Shown here: positions 7,359-10,874 of the stretch, one piece after another
Position numbering within the stretch: the stretch's first letter is position 1
Layout of the letters: every line of letters starts with the position of its first letter
Source of the DNA: Parachlorella kessleri
Taxonomy: Eukaryota > Chlorophyta > Trebouxiophyceae > Chlorellales > Chlorellaceae
DNA length: 10,874 nucleotides
Direction: 5' to 3'
NCBI GenBank assembly: GCA_001598975.1
Contig: BBXU01002699.1
Span: 1-10,874, forward strand
Position numbers and translations under genes: made by a program
Notes under the pieces: generated by a model
Databases searched by the model: none
Told to the model about the DNA's origin: nothing
Seen by the model: the letters and a program-made list of their open reading frames with translations, nothing else

Positions 7359-8716
7359 GTGGGAGATGAAAGGATCCGTCGCTCTAGACTTCTGAAAGAT
7401 GTTTGCAGGGAGGACTGTATGTGAAGGCACTGTGCAGGGTGTGCATTGATGGGCGTCTGACCGACCATTTTTGTGAGATTTGTTGCTACTATGCGATCGA
7501 GCTGTGTCTGGCAGGCAGGCCGTCGCTCAACTTACTTCGCTCTGTGCAGGTGTGCAACCCTTGCCAAACCCTTGAAATCTCCCGTGGCTGCCTCGCGTGT
7601 TCGTTCCCCTTTTCCCTTGGGATGCCATGTCTCAGACTGGCAGCTGTGAGCACCACGCCCTTTGTTACATATCTAGTTTGCTGCCCGCCAGGCCCATGGG
7701 GCTGGAGCTGCCATACAGCTGTCTTACACATCAATGGCCTGCCAGTGTTCCAGCGTGTGAGCAACCATGGCTGTGCCAGGAAATGACAGCAGGAGTTTGC
7801 CTCCTAGTACCACACCCTTGCAAGTACCACATCCTTCCACCAATTGGTCCCTACATGGTAGAGGATGCATTGGTTGACGTGCTGTGCCGGTCATGGAGGA
7901 GACTATGGAGCAAAAGCTCACCCAAGCACTGTGAAGAATTGAACAGCAGACGGCAACTGCTAACCCCAAGCATGACCCCAAGATTGAAAATGCTTCAATA
8001 CCGATGAGCACTACTAGTCAGAGGGGGAGGGAAAGAATGCAGTGGCAAGTCAGTGTACACCAGTTACAAAAGATGTTTGAACTTTTCCTTACAGTCCTAC
8101 CTCCTCCCTATTGGGTGGCAGGTAAGGCGTCACCAGCCAGGCCTGAGGGTGTCACCTGCCTGGCTGGGGCTTGGTACGAAACCTCTCCCATACTGTCAGC
8201 GGACGTAGCATGTTGCCACCAACTACCATCAGAGTACTACATCCGCAGGCTGAAGGAGCCTGGACCCCGGACGAGACAATAAACAATTGTATACTCTTCC
8301 TGCCGCTCCTGCTTGCATGCCGACAAGGCAGCAGATAATAACGTCAGATTTCATACCCCCAGGCTACGGGCCAGAATCCGTGGGGCAAAAGTAGGTGTAT
8401 TTCTCCTAAGTCGTTTCTGTGGCGTGTTTGACAGGTACTGAGCTAAGTGATACGACGGTGTGCAGCATCCTTTAATCCTGACTTGTTATAAGTGATCAGC
8501 TTTTAGCTGCCGGACGCAACCAAGGCTACCTAGGCCCTTCACTGCTGGTAAGTGCAAACCGAGCCTGACTGCTGAGCGAGGAGTGGGTTCAACCTCGTGT
8601 GACTTGGTCTGCGTCATGATTTATGGACGCTGACGCGCGCTTGCCCAAAAGTTTGCAGATCCTTAGGGTGAGCCTCACACTCTTTGCTGGTGGCGGTCGT
8701 GCAGAGTGTAGAGACC
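7359..8716. other. Intergenic: RING-CH 3' flank and coiled-coil gene 5' flank
   Basis: This 1.36 kb carries no recognisable coding sequence. It must include the 3' UTR of the RING-CH gene and the promoter/5' UTR of the next gene. A 10-base perfect inverted repeat lies at 8133-8167 and an AATAAA at 8278-8283. Algal nuclear genes usually use TGTAA instead of AATAAA, and I find no well-placed TGTAA. A 92-codon ATG-started frame at 8004-8282 resembles no family. Confidence 0.65.
8133..8167 (+). repeat. 10-base inverted repeat (possible RNA hairpin)
   Basis: CCAGCCAGGC (8133-8142) and GCCTGGCTGG (8158-8167) are perfect reverse complements around a 15-base loop. GC-rich, so a stable hairpin could form if transcribed. 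It is too far from the RING-CH stop (about 775 bases) to assign to its 3' end with confidence. Confidence 0.6.
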
Positions 8717-10645
8717 ATGGACCTTGGGGAGAGGGCAGCCGGGTTCTCAGTTGCTGGGAGCGAGGCTGGCATCCCGTCCCCGGACGCTGGGGCTGTTCCT
8801 GGTGCCTCCCTGGTGGCAAGTAGGAGACGTTCACGTTCTCCCAGCGGGTGTGAGGAGGGCGATGCAAGCCGTCCAAGCCGTCGCAGCCGGGCGAGTGGTA
8901 CGGAAGATGCGAGCAGGGCCCACACTCCTCAGGGGGCAGAAATTGGGTGTGGTGGTATGTCCGACAGCAAGGCTCTGAGAAATCGGCATGCCAGCTGCAC
9001 TGCCGGCAGCGGGGCAGGAGAGGAGCACAGCGGTCAGCAAGCTGGCCCCAGTCAACGGGTTGGGCCTTGCGACAGCCCGCCGCAGCCTCCGCTCCCGGCT
9101 GCCAGCAACCCGCCGGCTCGCCTGGCCTCAGACCTCAACCCTGCAGTAGCGCTGGCCGCTATCGCCACTATTGTCAGGGAGGGCAGCGGCGCCGCCGCCG
9201 GCGCTGGTGAGCTGCCCCCAGCCGTGAGTGATAGCAGCCTGCGGCGGGTAACCAGCGCTCTGCACCGAGCAATCAGCGGAGGCCTGCTCCAGCACGGCGC
9301 GATGGCCGCTCCAGACCCTGACGTGTCGCTGCCCGGTAGGGCCGCTTCAGCGCCGGCTATGCAACAGTACGGGAGCGGGCTGATGCTGGAGCGGCTGCCA
9401 TACAACTCTGCGCTGGTGCAGCTGGGGCAGCGCCTGGCTGCTCTCTGTCAAGCCCAGCAGGCGCATGCGCAGCAACAGCAGCAGCAGGTGTATGGGTCTC
9501 AGCAGGCACAGCAGGCTGAGCAGGCATCGCAACAGGCAGGGCAGGTGCCACGCAGCCCGTTTGAAGCGGCCATTCCGGCCTGGCAGGAGGAGGAGCAGGA
9601 GGAGATGAAAGAGGAGCAAGGGGAGCTGGAAAGTGGTGCAGCGCAGGATCAGGCAGTAGCGTATGAGGTGGGTGATATTGTGGAAGCAGTTGACCAGTGC
9701 ATCGCTGGTGGCCTTGGCGGGTGGCCAACCTACCTACCTGCAGCTGAGCTTAGGCTTAAGAGTTCATCATCCTGTGAAGGCTACTATCAAAACAGAGTGC
9801 TGCCGTTGCCACAGACTGGTGTGGTGCCGAGTGAGTAAACTCCTTGCTGAACCATTGCATGCATAGCGCTCGCTGATCTTATCTGTGCCCGGCCGCAGGA
9901 TGACCTGCCCATCTTTGCCGCTGACGACGGGGAGGATGACATGATGGCAGGCCCTGAGCAGGCGCAGCAGCAGCAGGTGCTGCCGCTGCGCCCTGGCACA
10001 CCCCTGCAGCGCCGCGGCGGCGATGTGGCGGCTGGGCTGCTGGGGCTAGGTACCTCGCAGCTGCAGGAGCTGTACCGCTCGTGCTGTGCGCGGTATGAGG
10101 CCGAGCTGTGCACGCTCAAGTGCCAGCTGGCGGTGGCGGAGCAGCGGCTGACGTTGCAGGTGGGTGTGCTTGTTTTGTGTTGTTATTTGCTTTGTCCATC
10201 TTTTGCTTAGAGCGTGGTGTACCAGGGGGATGTATCATTAGAAAGTCAATTCACTGTTCCGCTGTTGATTCTGGCAACAGGCTTGGGTCTTACGCTTGGG
10301 CCTTAGGTTACAGTGTCTGCCTGAGATGCGTTGGGTGTGACTAACGGCATTAGTCGGCAAGCTGTTCAAGCCTTGTTAAGCGTAGCAGACCTCAGTGCCC
10401 CTTTTGGCCTTTGAGGACGTTCGAATGAGACCACATGTGTGGTAGCACGTTATGGTGTGAGGGGGACTGGTTGTTCCTTGTGGCTAGTGAGGCCAGCTCA
10501 TAAATCTTTTTTGCACATGCAGGATGGAGCTCGTGTGCAGCTGGCTGCTGAGCTGGGCTGGGCGCGGGACGCAGCGCGCTCGGCTCAGGCACAGCGCAGC
10601 GCGATGAAGCTGCTGGCTGCCAAGAATGCGGAACTGCAAGAGCAG
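8717..10645 (+). CDS. Low-complexity RS/Q/acid-rich coiled-coil protein, unrecognised (5' part, three exons)
   Basis: I do not recognise this protein. The start ATG 8717 sits in ACCATGG, an excellent eukaryotic context. My model has exons 8717-9667 (317 codons), 9899-10159 (87) and 10523-10645 (41), all phase 0, with donors GAG|GTGGGT, CAG|GTGGGT and CAG|GTGCAT. At least 445 residues; it continues past the window. Layout: basic RS-like stretch at residues 35-60 (SRRRSRSPSG, SRPSRRSRAS), Pro-rich at 118-135, Ala-rich, Gln-rich at 244-276, acidic at 291-304 continuing after the splice (DDLPIFAADDGEDD), a second Gln run, then heptad-like helices (LQELYRSCCARYEAELCTLK, KLLAAKNAELQEQ) typical of a coiled coil. 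RS and acidic tracts suggest a nuclear or scaffold protein; that is inference. Alternative for exon 1: donor A|GTGAGT at 9832 with acceptor GGCAG|GC near 9947, phase 1, which removes the acidic patch and adds about 55 residues. The first model keeps the acidic character across the join and I prefer it. Confidence 0.72.
9466..9543 (+). repeat. CAG-rich low-complexity tract (poly-Gln coding)
   Basis: Irregular CAG/CAA/CAGGCA runs encode the Gln-rich segment around residues 251-276 of the coiled-coil gene. Interruptions (GTGTATGGGTCT, GAGCAGGCATCG) would limit slippage. A shorter CAG run (9964-9976) follows in exon 2. Confidence 0.85.
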
Positions 10646-10874
10646 GTGCATGTCTTGTAGGATTTGGGGCCCCGAGAGGTTGCACCTGTGCTTGGTTTGC
10701 ACAGGGCTGTATTCCTGGATATGGCGTTCAAAGGTTGGGGCAGTGGGGGCAAGTGCTCGATGTGAGCGCAGGGTCAGGAAGGTATTCAGTTGTTCGCTTA
10801 GCCTAAAACAGTTTGTATGGTTGGCTGGGTTTGAGGGACGGTTAGATGGTTATAAGGCAATGTTACTGGGATCC
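10646..10874 (+). other. Probable intron of the coiled-coil gene, running off the window
   Basis: After CAG|GTGCAT the frame reaches TAG at 10658-10660. Three successive phase-0 exons and an unfinished coiled coil argue that 10646 starts an intron, not that the protein ends VHVL. The 229 bases to the end are G/T-rich and show no further exon I can defend. Confidence 0.5.

Noticed and set aside
7403..7786. Open frame with paired cysteines (CRVC...CEICC) just downstream of the RING-CH stop, suggesting a second zinc finger.
   Set aside because: No ATG start, no His/Trp or spacing of a known finger, cysteines continue irregularly as expected from TGT/TGC-rich DNA, and it lies after a clear stop.
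8004..8282. 92-codon ATG-started frame followed by AATAAA.
   Set aside because: No family resemblance or codon bias like the neighbouring exons, poor ATG context; too weak to call a gene.
1..10874. CRISPR arrays, insertion sequences, bacterial operons or phage genes.
   Set aside because: No regular repeat-spacer array, transposase motif or terminal inverted repeats with target duplications; the spliced genes are eukaryotic.

Overview
The window reads as nuclear DNA of a green alga, most likely a chlorophyte. The genes are broken by short GT-AG introns, the coding exons are GC-rich and carry CAG/CTG runs, and one gene encodes an organelle-type glycyl-tRNA synthetase of the plant/cyanobacterial kind behind a transit-peptide-like leader. 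Species assignment is inference; no rRNA, tRNA or other marker is present.

Four genes can be modelled. (1) Minus strand, 15-1694: the 5' part (three exons, all joined in phase 0) of an organellar bacterial-type glycyl-tRNA synthetase, alpha-subunit region; the rest lies beyond base 1. (2) Minus strand, 2910 to about 5149, probably with a leader exon near 5280-5332: an mTERF-family organelle nucleic-acid-binding protein with at least three coding exons. (3) Plus strand, 5877-7358: a complete four-exon gene for a 224-residue soluble RING-CH (RINGv) protein followed by what looks like a ubiquitin-like/PB1-like beta-grasp domain and a Ser-rich tail. (4) Plus strand, 8717 to at least 10645: the 5' part of a low-complexity (RS-, Q- and acid-rich) protein ending in a predicted coiled coil, unrecognised; it continues past the window.

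Genes 1 and 2 are in tandem, with gene 2 upstream, separated by about 1.2 kb. Genes 2 and 3 are head to head around a shared 5' region (about 5333-5876). Gene 4 follows gene 3 in the same direction after 1.36 kb. Genes 1 and 2 both serve organelle gene expression (aminoacylation of tRNA-Gly; transcription termination or RNA handling), but nothing here shows that they are co-regulated.

The points most worth a second look are: two decayed copies of the start of GlyRS exon 3 inside the preceding intron, one with an intact splice acceptor and an open frame into the real exon; loss of a usually conserved Gln in the GlyRS active-site motif; the RING-CH plus beta-grasp architecture; an mTERF reading frame without an ATG, which implies a leader exon; and an mTERF intron that can be read through. 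I see no mobile element with terminal features, CRISPR array or RNA gene.
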